Source: an uncultured Blautia sp. (GTDB lineage: Bacteria; Bacillota; Clostridia; Lachnospirales; Lachnospiraceae). From it: a stretch of 6,119 bases of DNA. The notes under the pieces were generated by a model that had not been told where the DNA came from, ran no database searches, and saw only the letters and a program-made list of their open reading frames with translations. A program made the translations under genes and the position numbers. The stretch lies in the NCBI GenBank assembly GCA_902476765.1, contig CABSEJ010000182.1, positions 1 to 6,119 on the forward strand, written 5' to 3'. Numbering within the stretch: the stretch's first letter is position 1; every line of letters starts with the position of its first letter. Below, piece by piece: positions 1-5,827 of this stretch.

Positions 1-173
1 GATGCCAGACACTTAAACAGCGGGCGGTCTAAGGCTGACAAGCTGCAATTAGGCAGCTAACGCTACTCTATTATTGTTTGCGTTTATATTTAAGTTCCAG
101 GTTGGTACGCAGTCCCGGAGTCTGCGGATGGCTTCCTCAACTTCAAAACCCCCGTCGAAACCAGTACAAGCCC
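1..173 (-). ncRNA. ssrA: tmRNA (transfer-messenger RNA), 5' half, cut by the left edge
   Basis: tmRNA rescues stalled ribosomes: it acts first as a tRNA-Ala mimic and then as a short mRNA that adds a degradation tag. Read on the minus strand, the RNA begins GGGCUUGUACUGGUUUCGAC near 173, which matches the conserved tmRNA 5' end. Pseudoknot PK1 can be drawn at 97-126: CGCAG (122-126) pairs with CUGCG (108-112), and CCGGG (114-118) pairs with CCUGG (97-101). Next come an A-rich stretch, the resume codon GCA and a ten-codon tag ending ALAA (49-81). The stop codon lies in the loop of an H5-like hairpin, GCUGC/GCAGC (53-57 with 42-46). The later pseudoknots and the tRNA-like 3' end with CCA lie beyond position 1, so about half of a usual 350-nt molecule is present. 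The 5' boundary is placed by homology to the acceptor stem and could be off by one or two bases. Confidence 0.95.
49..81 (-). other. tmRNA proteolysis-tag reading frame
   Basis: On the minus strand the frame reads GCA AAC AAT AAT AGA GTA GCG TTA GCT GCC TAA and encodes ANNNRVALAA. The C-terminal ALAA matches the family-wide ending recognised by ClpXP-type proteases. The Ala resume codon follows an A-rich stretch, as in other tmRNAs. The resume codon is assigned by analogy with E. coli, whose tag also begins with GCA. The frame and stop are certain from the sequence; the first residue is inferred. Confidence 0.88.
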
Positions 174-194
174 TGAATCACAAGCTTTTCCGGT

Positions 195-220
195 AACACA
201 AACCAGTGCGTTTTGGTGTT
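195..220 (-). other. hairpin in the tmRNA precursor 5' leader
   Basis: AACAC (195-199) pairs with GTGTT (216-220) and AAAC (200-203) pairs with GTTT (210-213), with a 2-nt bulge and a CAGTGC loop. If transcription starts near 231, this lies in a leader of about 58 nt that RNase P would remove to make the mature 5' end near 173. Its role is unknown and it could be incidental. Confidence 0.4.
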
Positions 221-237
221 TTTCGTTGACCAGACTT

Positions 238-266
238 ATCATATACTGAATCCGGTTTTTTGTCAA
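238..266 (-). promoter_or_regulatory. promoter of ssrA (sigma-A type)
   Basis: On the minus strand there is a perfect -35 TTGACA (261-266), a 17-bp spacer and the -10 TATGAT (238-243), a five-of-six match. This is the strongest promoter by sequence in the window, which fits an abundant stable RNA. The predicted start is near 231, leaving a processed leader before the mature 5' end. Confidence 0.88.
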
Positions 267-296
267 GGAGAGAAAATTGAAATTCTTATGTGCCGG

Positions 297-323
297 TTGT
301 CAGGAGAAAGCATAGTATAGAAT
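297..323 (+). promoter_or_regulatory. possible weak promoter for the holin gene
   Basis: TTGTCA (297-302) and TAGAAT (318-323) resemble -35 and -10 boxes, but the spacer is only 15 bp. No better pair was found in 267-396. The leader would be about 65 nt. The call is tentative, and the gene may be poorly or conditionally transcribed. Confidence 0.25.
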
Positions 324-396
324 AGGGAATAACGTAACAATATATCCCGGAAAAAGGATGGGAAGGGAAGAGATGCTTTGACAGGCAGGTGAGAGT

Positions 397-630
397 ATGT
401 TCGAAAATTGTGTATTTAAAATATCCGTAGACACCAGGGAATGGATGAAGAAAACAGCAGTCAGAACTGTCAAGACCATGGCACAGTCCGCAATAGGAGT
501 TATAGGAGGATGTGCCATGGTAAGTGAAGTGAATTGGGCTGTGGTGGGTTCTTCTGCAGTGCTGGCAGGGGTTGTCTGTGTATTGACCTCTCTGGCCGGG
601 CTTCCGGAGGTTCCTTCTAAGACAAAGTAA
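397..630 (+). CDS. orphan holin, phage r1t holin family
   Basis: Small two-span membrane protein of 77 residues. Holins of this family oligomerise in the inner membrane of phage-infected cells and let the lysin out; some bacterial relatives are thought to release proteins without lysis. The order is a short charged N-terminus (residues 1-24, with the basic patch KKTAVRTVK at 18-26), hydrophobic segment 1 (about 27-43), a turn with SEVNW (43-47), hydrophobic segment 2 (about 48-66), and a short tail ending LPEVPSKTK. The pattern VRTVKTMAQSAIGVIG then VNWAVVGSSAVLAGVVCVLTSLAGLPEV is what I recall for clostridial r1t-type holins. The start is the ATG behind AGGTGAG (387-393), with a tight 3-nt spacing. 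No lysin, structural or integrase gene is nearby; the neighbours are ssrA and a RACo-like gene. It may be a prophage relic or a domesticated holin. The family is fairly sure, the function is not. Confidence 0.8.
   Translation: MFENCVFKISVDTREWMKKTAVRTVKTMAQSAIGVIGGCAMVSEVNWAVVGSSAVLAGVVCVLTSLAGLPEVPSKTK
475..521 (+). promoter_or_regulatory. inverted repeat with internal Shine-Dalgarno and in-frame ATG inside the holin gene
   Basis: Eleven bases at 475-485 (ACCATGGCACA) are perfectly complementary to 511-521 (TGTGCCATGGT), around a 25-nt loop. The loop holds AGGAGG (504-509), seven bases before an ATG at 517-519 that lies in the right arm. This ATG is in frame and is holin codon 41. Starting there would give a 37-residue peptide with only the second hydrophobic segment. 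The geometry is seen directly; use of the internal start and control by the hairpin are inference. Confidence 0.45.
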
Positions 631-634
631 AGCA

Positions 635-663
635 GGGACAATTTCAAGAAAGTATGTTACAAT
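635..663 (+). promoter_or_regulatory. promoter of the RACo-like gene (extended -10)
   Basis: TGTTACAAT (655-663) fits an extended -10 (TG-N-TACAAT). Seventeen bases upstream lies GGGACA (635-640), a four-of-six match to TTGACA. The predicted start near 670 gives a leader of about 77 nt. This suggests the gene is transcribed independently of the holin just upstream. Confidence 0.6.
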
Positions 664-666
664 AGC

Positions 667-734
667 TTCCGGAGACAGAAGGGCTGAAGCAGTAAGCTGT
701 TTCTAAGGCTGCCTGTCTGTGAAAATGTCCGGAA
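667..734 (+). other. leader inverted repeat upstream of the RACo-like gene
   Basis: TTCCGGA (667-673) can pair with TCCGGAA (728-734), and the adjacent GACAG (674-678) with CTGTC (713-717), apart from a 10-nt bulge. Closing this stem would bury the first bases of the AAAAGGAG ribosome binding site (733-740). It is far too short for a cobalamin riboswitch, and no known riboswitch core was recognised. It may have no regulatory role. Confidence 0.3.
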
Positions 735-746
735 AAGGAGAACATA

Positions 747-2306
747 ATGGAAGAACAGAGAGAAATAAGGAACCAGAAAACAGTAGATGGGTGGAGCCGG
801 AAGCTTTACATGGAACTGCCTCATCCTACCCACCAGGACTTTGTGTCAGACCAGGAAAGGATTTTAAGGGAATTAGACCGGGAACTGGGGCAGGTAACTT
901 TTAGTCTGGAGGCTTTGCAAAAGCTATATCCCCTGTGTCAGGAGGCGGAATGGAAGGTAACCCTGCTTTTGGTGTGGAATGGCTCTGCCTGGGTACTGGA
1001 AGACATAGAGGCCGGGGACTGCCGGGAAAAGCATTATGGTCTGTGTGCTGATTTGGGAAGCACTACCATAGCGGCGGAACTGGTAGATATGAATACGGGG
1101 CAGGTTCTGGGGACAAAGTCTGTTTTTAACCGGCAGATTCCCTTCGGAGAAGATATTCTTACCCGGATTTTTTATGCTAAGGACAATCCGGATAAGTTAG
1201 AAGAAATTCGAAAGGCTACTATAGACAGTCTTATAGAAGTGATTTACCTTTTAGGGAAGGAGCAGGGAATCCGTCCGGAAGACTGCGCTTCATTGATTAT
1301 AGCGGGAAATACTACTATGATTCATTTTCTTCTGGGATTGGACGGGTTTTGCGTTTTTTCCAGTCCCTATGCAGTGCATACCCTGAAGACGGACTGTATC
1401 CGGGCCAAAGATATGGGGCTGCCTGTTAAGGGCTATGTATATTGCTATCCAGGGCTGGCCAATTATCTGGGAGGAGATATTATCAGTGGTCTTGTTTCCA
1501 CGGAATTGTATAAGCAGCAAGAGATAGGAGTGTTTCTGGATATCGGCACTAATGGAGAATTAGTGGTGGGAAATAAAGACTTTCTGGTGGCAGGGGCCGG
1601 AGCAGCGGGCCCTGCCCTGGAAGGCGGTGTGGTAAAAACAGGAATGCGGGCAGAGAAAGGTGCTGTGGACAGGCTTCGGATTCAGCAGGGAAAAGTAAAG
1701 GCTCATGTAATAGGAGAGGGGAAGGCCCAGGGCATCTGCGGATCCGGTATCGTAGATTTGCTGGCCCAGATGTTTTTAAGCGGATGGATGGACATGAGGG
1801 GGAAACTAGTGCAAGAAGCCTCTCCCCAAATTGTAAAAGTGGGAGAGGAGCTGGGGGCAGAGTATGCACCGGGACTGTATTTTTGGGAAAGTGACATCCA
1901 GGAATTTTTAAGGACTAAAGCTGCTGCCGCCACTATGGTAGAATATATGCTTCAGGAAGTAGGGCTGGGCTTACAGGATATTGGAAAATTCTATGTGGCG
2001 GGAGCCTTTGGCACCCATATCAATAAGGAATCAGGAGTTACCCTTGGCTTATATCCTGACATTCCCAGAGAAAATATTATTCTTCCGGGAAATACCTCTC
2101 TTTTGGGAGCCAGAAAGCTGCTGCTCCTCAGGCAGATAAAAGAGGAGCTGCAGCAAATATTGGAAAAAATGGTTTATATCCAGTTTGGGGCTGTGGATAA
2201 TTTTCTCCACCTGATGGAAGGCGCCCGTGTGATTCCCCATATAGATTACAGCCGTTATCCATCGGTAGTGGAGGAACTGAAAAAACGAGGAAGATGGAAT
2301 GTTTAA
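747..2306 (+). CDS. RACo-like ASKHA-domain ATPase (DUF4445) lacking the [2Fe-2S] domain
   Basis: This 519-residue protein belongs to the family whose best-known members, RACo and RamA, use ATP and an iron-sulfur centre to reactivate corrinoid proteins by reducing Co(II) to Co(I). Residues about 18-95 match the family's linker region (RKLYMELPHPTHQD, then EAEWKVTLLL). Residues 98-490 form the ASKHA core: phosphate-1 loop ADLGSTT (101-107), AGNTTMIH (186-193), phosphate-2 loop DIGTNGE (265-271), GAGAAGPALEGG (283-294), GICGSGIVDLL (329-339) and VAGAFGTHI (417-425). Full activators are about 600 or more residues with an N-terminal ferredoxin-like domain. Here none exists: the few cysteines (64, 92, 100) do not have [2Fe-2S] spacing, and an in-frame stop at 720-722 rules out a longer start. 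The ribosome binding site AAAAGGAG (733-740) sits six bases before the ATG. No methyltransferase or corrinoid gene is in view, so the substrate is unknown. Family sure, function unsure. Confidence 0.88.
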   Translation: MEEQREIRNQKTVDGWSRKLYMELPHPTHQDFVSDQERILRELDRELGQVTFSLEALQKLYPLCQEAEWKVTLLLVWNGSAWVLEDIEAGDCREKHYGLCADLGSTTIAAELVDMNTGQVLGTKSVFNRQIPFGEDILTRIFYAKDNPDKLEEIRKATIDSLIEVIYLLGKEQGIRPEDCASLIIAGNTTMIHFLLGLDGFCVFSSPYAVHTLKTDCIRAKDMGLPVKGYVYCYPGLANYLGGDIISGLVSTELYKQQEIGVFLDIGTNGELVVGNKDFLVAGAGAAGPALEGGVVKTGMRAEKGAVDRLRIQQGKVKAHVIGEGKAQGICGSGIVDLLAQMFLSGWMDMRGKLVQEASPQIVKVGEELGAEYAPGLYFWESDIQEFLRTKAAAATMVEYMLQEVGLGLQDIGKFYVAGAFGTHINKESGVTLGLYPDIPRENIILPGNTSLLGARKLLLLRQIKEELQQILEKMVYIQFGAVDNFLHLMEGARVIPHIDYSRYPSVVEELKKRGRWNV

Positions 2307-3145
2307 GCTTCCGGATTCACAAGTGAGGCATCGACTTCTGTATACTCATTTAAGTCTTCCGGATAGGAGATGGTCACCTGGTCTCCTACGTTGCTGATGG
2401 AGGAGGCCGCCGTTGCTTCCACGTCTACGGCAGTACCCTGGATATCCATGGAAAAGCTCATGTTAAGGTCTGTGCTGGTGAAATAGCCCTCAGACCCTAC
2501 TGTACAGGTACCGGATACTTTTTGAATTTCCACTGAGTCGGTCTGGCTGGTGTCTCCTAAAGCTCCTAAGGCATTTTCCACATATGCGTTCATTTGGGAT
2601 GGGTCTACGTCAAAAGTGAGAACCGTAGTTCCATCCTTTTCCTCTGCGGCTATATTTTGGATGCCGTCTATTTCCGGGGCAGAAGCGCTGATACTTTCCT
2701 CTACCTGCTCCATAAGCTGCTGTACATCGTAAGCATATTTATATTTCTGTCCCATGGTATCCATATAATAATAGCCGTCTTTGTAAAACATAGTGGAAGA
2801 AATTTCCTGGTCCATTAAAGTGGTAACGGAATCTGTATAGTATTCCATAGTGTCAGTGCCGCTGCCTTTGATTTTCATATCCATTTTGGAACCTATGTCT
2901 AAACTTTCTTCCCCTTGCATGAGCTTCAGCTGCATGTCTATCGTCATTTCCATATCCTGAAGCTCTCTGCTTTTTTCTGAGGCCTGGGTATAAAGCTCCA
3001 GTGGGTCCAGCTCTTGGGCTGTATCCTCCGTTTTAGCGGCACCTTCTTGTCCGGCCTTTTCTGCCGCCTCCTTCTGACAGGCGGTTAAGGAGCCCAAGAG
3101 CATAAGGCTTAATGTGGCTGCTGTCCATTTCTTAAATTTTCTCAT
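2303..3145 (-). CDS. secreted lipoprotein, DUF6612-like
   Basis: This 280-residue protein starts with a lipoprotein signal peptide: basic RKFKK (2-6), a hydrophobic stretch (7-19) and the lipobox LTAC with Cys23 as the lipidated residue. It should be anchored on the outer face of the membrane. A polar, low-complexity linker rich in Ala, Glu and Lys (24-48) is followed by one globular domain to the end. That domain has alternating beta-type segments and the motif MFYKDGYYYMDTMGQKYKY (119-137), which recalls the DUF6612 family of clostridial lipoproteins with a LolA/LppX-like fold. The mature protein is acidic. Those families bind lipids or unknown ligands; no ligand can be named here. The ribosome binding site AAAGGGGGA (3151-3159) is well placed. 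The gene follows aroA by 24 nt, so it is probably the last gene of that unit, and its stop overlaps the stop of the convergent RACo-like gene. Confidence 0.72.
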   Translation of the reverse strand: MRKFKKWTAATLSLMLLGSLTACQKEAAEKAGQEGAAKTEDTAQELDPLELYTQASEKSRELQDMEMTIDMQLKLMQGEESLDIGSKMDMKIKGSGTDTMEYYTDSVTTLMDQEISSTMFYKDGYYYMDTMGQKYKYAYDVQQLMEQVEESISASAPEIDGIQNIAAEEKDGTTVLTFDVDPSQMNAYVENALGALGDTSQTDSVEIQKVSGTCTVGSEGYFTSTDLNMSFSMDIQGTAVDVEATAASSISNVGDQVTISYPEDLNEYTEVDASLVNPEA

Positions 3146-3169
3146 AAAAATCCCCCTTTGTTATTTATA

Positions 3170-4444
3170 TTATTTTAAACTGCTCAGGTGTGAGTAAAAA
3201 TCCGGGTAAGAGATATTTACACAGTCTCCCCGGGTAATCTGGGTTTCTCCCTGGGCGGCCAGTCCGGCTATAGCAAAGGACATAGCGATACGATGGTCCA
3301 GGTGACTGTCCAGAACTGCTCCGTGCAGGGTTTCTCCTCCCTGGATAATCATACCGTCCTCTGTGGGAGTTACCTTGGCACCCATGGCTGTAAGATGGTG
3401 GACCATAATGTCCAGGCGGTTAGACTCTTTTACTTTCAGCTCCTGGGCATCGGCAATGACAGTAGTACCCTGGGCAAAAGCCGCCATAACACCGATAACA
3501 GGAAGCTCGTCAATCAGAGTGGGAATCAGGGCACCCCGGATAACCGCACCCTTTAAGGTACTGTGCCTTATGAGCAGGTCAGCGGAAAGCTCGCCGCAGT
3601 GCTCTCTTTGATTCAGCAGGGTAATATCTGCACCCATCTGGCGGCAGACCCTTAAAATTCCGTCCCTGGTAGGGTTAATGCCCACATTTTTTACGAGGAT
3701 TTCTGAACCGGGAATTAAAAGCCCGGCAGCGATAAAATAAGCTGCAGAGGAAATATCCCCGGGGACCTGGACTTTTTGGCCTTCCAATTCTGGCTCCGGC
3801 TCTATAGTAACGGTGGTATTGTCAACGGAAACCTGAGCTCCGAAAGAAGCCAGCATAAGCTCGGAATGGTTTCTGGAAACAAAGGGCTCTGTAACACTGG
3901 TAGGAGAGTCCCCGTAGAGCCCCGCCAGCAGCACACAGGATTTCACCTGGGCTGAACTGACAGGGGAGGTATAATGAATACCCTTTAATGGTTTTCCTTC
4001 TATATATAAGGGAGCGCAGTCATTGCCTTTTATGCTGTTTACCTTAGCGCCCATAGCAGTAAGAGGTGCTATAATACGCTTCATAGGACGCTTCTGGATA
4101 GAGGCATCTCCTGTAATCTCACAGGAAAAGTTCTGGCCTGCCAGAATTCCGCTGAGAAGCCGCATAGTGGTACCGCTGTTTCCTACGTCTAACGTAGCCT
4201 GGGGAGAGGTAAGACCATGAAGGCCTTTTCCGTGAATCAGGATTTCTTCTGAGGTTTGTTCAATGTCAATCCCCATTTTGCGAAAACAGTCAATGGTAGA
4301 AAGACAGTCTGCCCCCTTTAAAAAATTAGTAACAGAGGTAGTTCCCTGAGAGATGGCTCCCAGCATAACCGCCCGGTGAGAAATAGATTTGTCACCCGGC
4401 ACGGTAATTTCCCCATGCAGAGGTTTGGATGTATGAAATTTCAT
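3170..4444 (-). CDS. aroA: 3-phosphoshikimate 1-carboxyvinyltransferase (EPSP synthase), class II by motif
   Basis: The enzyme joins phosphoenolpyruvate to shikimate-3-phosphate to make EPSP, the sixth step of the cytoplasmic chorismate pathway. The 424 residues are a full-length two-domain EPSP synthase. Substrate-binding motifs are GDKSISHR (17-24), GNSGTTMR (88-95), KRPMKR (118-123), SAQVK (164-168), RNHSE (191-195) and NPTR (257-260). The conserved acid lies in DELP (312-315), followed by KESNR (339-343) and DHR (383-385). The set GDKS, SAQ-x-K, R-x-H-x-E and N-x-T-R is the signature used for class II enzymes, which include glyphosate-tolerant forms. However, Gly91 is kept at the position where the well-known tolerant CP4 enzyme has Ala. 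AGGAGG (4456-4461) overlaps the tyrA stop codon and lies 11 nt before the ATG, longer than usual, so translation may be coupled to tyrA. Confidence 0.97.
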   Translation of the reverse strand: MKFHTSKPLHGEITVPGDKSISHRAVMLGAISQGTTSVTNFLKGADCLSTIDCFRKMGIDIEQTSEEILIHGKGLHGLTSPQATLDVGNSGTTMRLLSGILAGQNFSCEITGDASIQKRPMKRIIAPLTAMGAKVNSIKGNDCAPLYIEGKPLKGIHYTSPVSSAQVKSCVLLAGLYGDSPTSVTEPFVSRNHSELMLASFGAQVSVDNTTVTIEPEPELEGQKVQVPGDISSAAYFIAAGLLIPGSEILVKNVGINPTRDGILRVCRQMGADITLLNQREHCGELSADLLIRHSTLKGAVIRGALIPTLIDELPVIGVMAAFAQGTTVIADAQELKVKESNRLDIMVHHLTAMGAKVTPTEDGMIIQGGETLHGAVLDSHLDHRIAMSFAIAGLAAQGETQITRGDCVNISYPDFYSHLSSLK

Positions 4445-4459
4445 TGGCTGTCTGTCCTC

Positions 4460-5557
4460 CTATCTTTCGTAGATAATGTAATTGCGTTTTTTTAGCTGTT
4501 CCGCCGCACTTTTCTGGGCTTCTTCTCCATAGAATTCAATTTTCAGCACACCGTCTTCAAATTCCCGATTATGGATGATACCGATATTTTTAATACTGAT
4601 ACCGTTCATGGACAGGATAGTGGCTATGGTGGCAATGGCACCTGTTTCATCTATTACATCACAGTACAGGGTATATTCCTTTTTCAGTGGGCCGCTGGAA
4701 GCGTCGTTCATGGAATTCCGGTATTCCCGGGACTGGGCAAACATTTCGTAGAGCCCGTTTCCGTCTCTCTGGTCTACCAGATATTTGGCCTGGACTATCA
4801 TACGGATGTATTCGTCCAGCACCTTGGAAATATATTCTGGGTTTTCCAGGCAGATTTGCTGCCACATATAAGGAGAGGAGGAGGCGATTCTGGTAATATC
4901 CTTAAAACCGCCTGCGGCTATGGTTTTCATATGTTCCTGAGGAGAGTCCAGACGCTTTACCACATTTACCAGGGAAGCTGCCACAATATGAGGCAGATGG
5001 CTGACAGAAGCAGTGACAAAGTCATGTTCGTCCCAGGTTAGAATCATGGGTAAGGCTCCGATGGAGGATACCAGCTCTGTGTAGGCGCCGATTTTTTCCA
5101 GACCTACCTCCTCAGAAGGAGTGAGAATGTAATAAGCGTTCTCAATAAGATGGTCGCTGGAATTTTCGTACCCTGTTTTTTCACTTCCTGCCATGGGATG
5201 GCCTCCGATAAAATTAGCTGCCATATCCAGGGCAGTTATCTGACGATGAATCTCTCCTTTGACGCTGCCTACATCTGTGAGAATGCAGCCGGGGCGAATC
5301 AACCCCTTCAGCCAGGGAAGACATTCCAGATTGTAATCTACGGTGGCGCAGAGAAAAATATAGTCGCACAAAGCAAAACGTGTATCACGTTCAGAACAGG
5401 GGATGTCTACAATCCCGTCGAAAACAGCGTCATCTAAAACGTCTTTTGTGCGGTTGTAAGCCAGAATCTGATATTCCGGGTGAAATTTGCGGATGGCCTT
5501 TGCGATTGAACCTCCGATAAGTCCTAATCCGATAAAACCGATGGTGGTGGTTTCCAT
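4460..5557 (-). CDS. tyrA: prephenate dehydrogenase with C-terminal ACT domain
   Basis: It oxidatively decarboxylates prephenate to 4-hydroxyphenylpyruvate with NAD(P)+, the committed step to tyrosine, in the cytoplasm. The N-terminal Rossmann domain has GLGLIGGS (10-17). DVGSVKG (95-101) and GGHPMAGSE (118-126) follow, then the helical domain with SHLPH (186-190), which carries the family's active-site histidine, and GGFKDITRIASS (216-227). Residues about 294-365 form an ACT domain (YTLYCDVIDETGAIATIATIL, then NGISIKNIGI), the usual site of feedback control by tyrosine. The 365-residue length is normal for the ACT-bearing Gram-positive type. No chorismate mutase domain is fused. The ribosome binding site AAGGAG (5569-5574) is 11 nt before the ATG; an upstream ATG at 5567 is out of frame. 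It is the first gene of the tyrA-aroA-lipoprotein unit. Confidence 0.96.
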   Translation of the reverse strand: METTTIGFIGLGLIGGSIAKAIRKFHPEYQILAYNRTKDVLDDAVFDGIVDIPCSERDTRFALCDYIFLCATVDYNLECLPWLKGLIRPGCILTDVGSVKGEIHRQITALDMAANFIGGHPMAGSEKTGYENSSDHLIENAYYILTPSEEVGLEKIGAYTELVSSIGALPMILTWDEHDFVTASVSHLPHIVAASLVNVVKRLDSPQEHMKTIAAGGFKDITRIASSSPYMWQQICLENPEYISKVLDEYIRMIVQAKYLVDQRDGNGLYEMFAQSREYRNSMNDASSGPLKKEYTLYCDVIDETGAIATIATILSMNGISIKNIGIIHNREFEDGVLKIEFYGEEAQKSAAEQLKKRNYIIYER

Positions 5558-5588
5558 GTATTTTCATGCTCCTTCTTATGTTTATGAC

Positions 5589-5620
5589 GGAACAGCCTCT
5601 GTTTTTGAAGGCTGTTTTCC
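5589..5620 (-). other. hairpin in the tyrA leader
   Basis: GGAACAGCC (5589-5597) is complementary to GGCTGTTTTCC (5610-5620), apart from a two-base bulge, and the loop is 12 nt. The hairpin falls within the predicted tyrA leader of about 87 nt, just before the ribosome binding site. On the minus strand it is not followed by a run of U, so it is not a standard intrinsic terminator. It may affect translation or RNA stability. The leader is too short for a T-box. Confidence 0.5.
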
Positions 5621-5650
5621 ATACTTCTGTATTACTTTAAACTGTTAATA

Positions 5651-5679
5651 ATTTTATGATAGGATGGGTGAAATGTCAA
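5651..5679 (-). promoter_or_regulatory. promoter of tyrA-aroA-lipoprotein
   Basis: On the minus strand there is a perfect -35 TTGACA (5674-5679), a 17-bp spacer and the -10 TAAAAT (5651-5656), a five-of-six match. Transcription should start near 5644. It points away from the EF-G-like gene, so the two transcription units are divergent. Confidence 0.8.
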
Positions 5680-5693
5680 CTGTTTAGCGGTTT

Positions 5694-5727
5694 TTGCAAT
5701 TTGACTTGGATTGCAGGAGAATTGCAG
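5694..5727. repeat. three spaced copies of TTGCA between divergent promoters
   Basis: TTGCA occurs at 5694, 5711 and 5722; the last two extend to ATTGCAG and lie 11 bp apart, about one helical turn. They sit between the tyrA -35 and the -35 of the EF-G-like gene. They could be regulator half-sites, but the motif is short and the DNA is AT-rich, so chance is a real alternative. Confidence 0.25.
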
Positions 5728-5767
5728 AAAAAAGGGAGAAAAAACTTGTCTATTTTGATTAAAATGC

Positions 5768-5796
5768 TTGAACTATTGAAAGTTTTTTAGTAAAAT
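5768..5796 (+). promoter_or_regulatory. promoter of the EF-G-like gene
   Basis: TTGAAC (5768-5773), a 17-bp spacer and TAAAAT (5791-5796) form a good sigma-A-type promoter. The start near 5803 gives a leader of about 25 nt that carries GGGAGGT (5814-5820), seven bases before the ATG. Confidence 0.72.
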
Positions 5797-5827
5797 ATAC
5801 ACATATTAAGATTGGGAGGTATTACAT

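Noticed and set aside
1..173. Prophage or island attachment site at ssrA
   Set aside because: The usual attachment site is the 3' end of ssrA, which is outside the window; no integrase or repeated ssrA fragment is visible.
378..383. Perfect TTGACA just upstream of the holin start
   Set aside because: No -10 lies at the right spacing, and transcription from it would start inside the coding region.
300..647. Minus-strand open frame of 115 codons opposite the holin
   Set aside because: It lies wholly across the holin gene, has no recognisable family or convincing ribosome binding site, and the plus-strand frame matches a known family.
600..2315. GCTTCCGGA repeated at 600, 665 and 2307
   Set aside because: It is a short motif around the palindrome TCCGGA, in different contexts (end of holin, leader, gene junction) with no regular spacing, so chance is the simplest explanation.
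4571..5041. Plus-strand 156-codon open frame opposite tyrA
   Set aside because: It is antisense to a well-matched prephenate dehydrogenase and shows no family resemblance or ribosome binding site.
5528..5622. Minus-strand 32-codon frame (starts MENSLQKQRLF) in the tyrA leader, overlapping the tyrA start
   Set aside because: It has no ribosome binding site and no run of Tyr or Phe codons, so it does not look like an attenuation leader peptide.
5558..5650. T-box or other riboswitch upstream of tyrA
   Set aside because: The leader is only about 87 nt, no T-box core sequence was seen, and the hairpin has no U-run after it.
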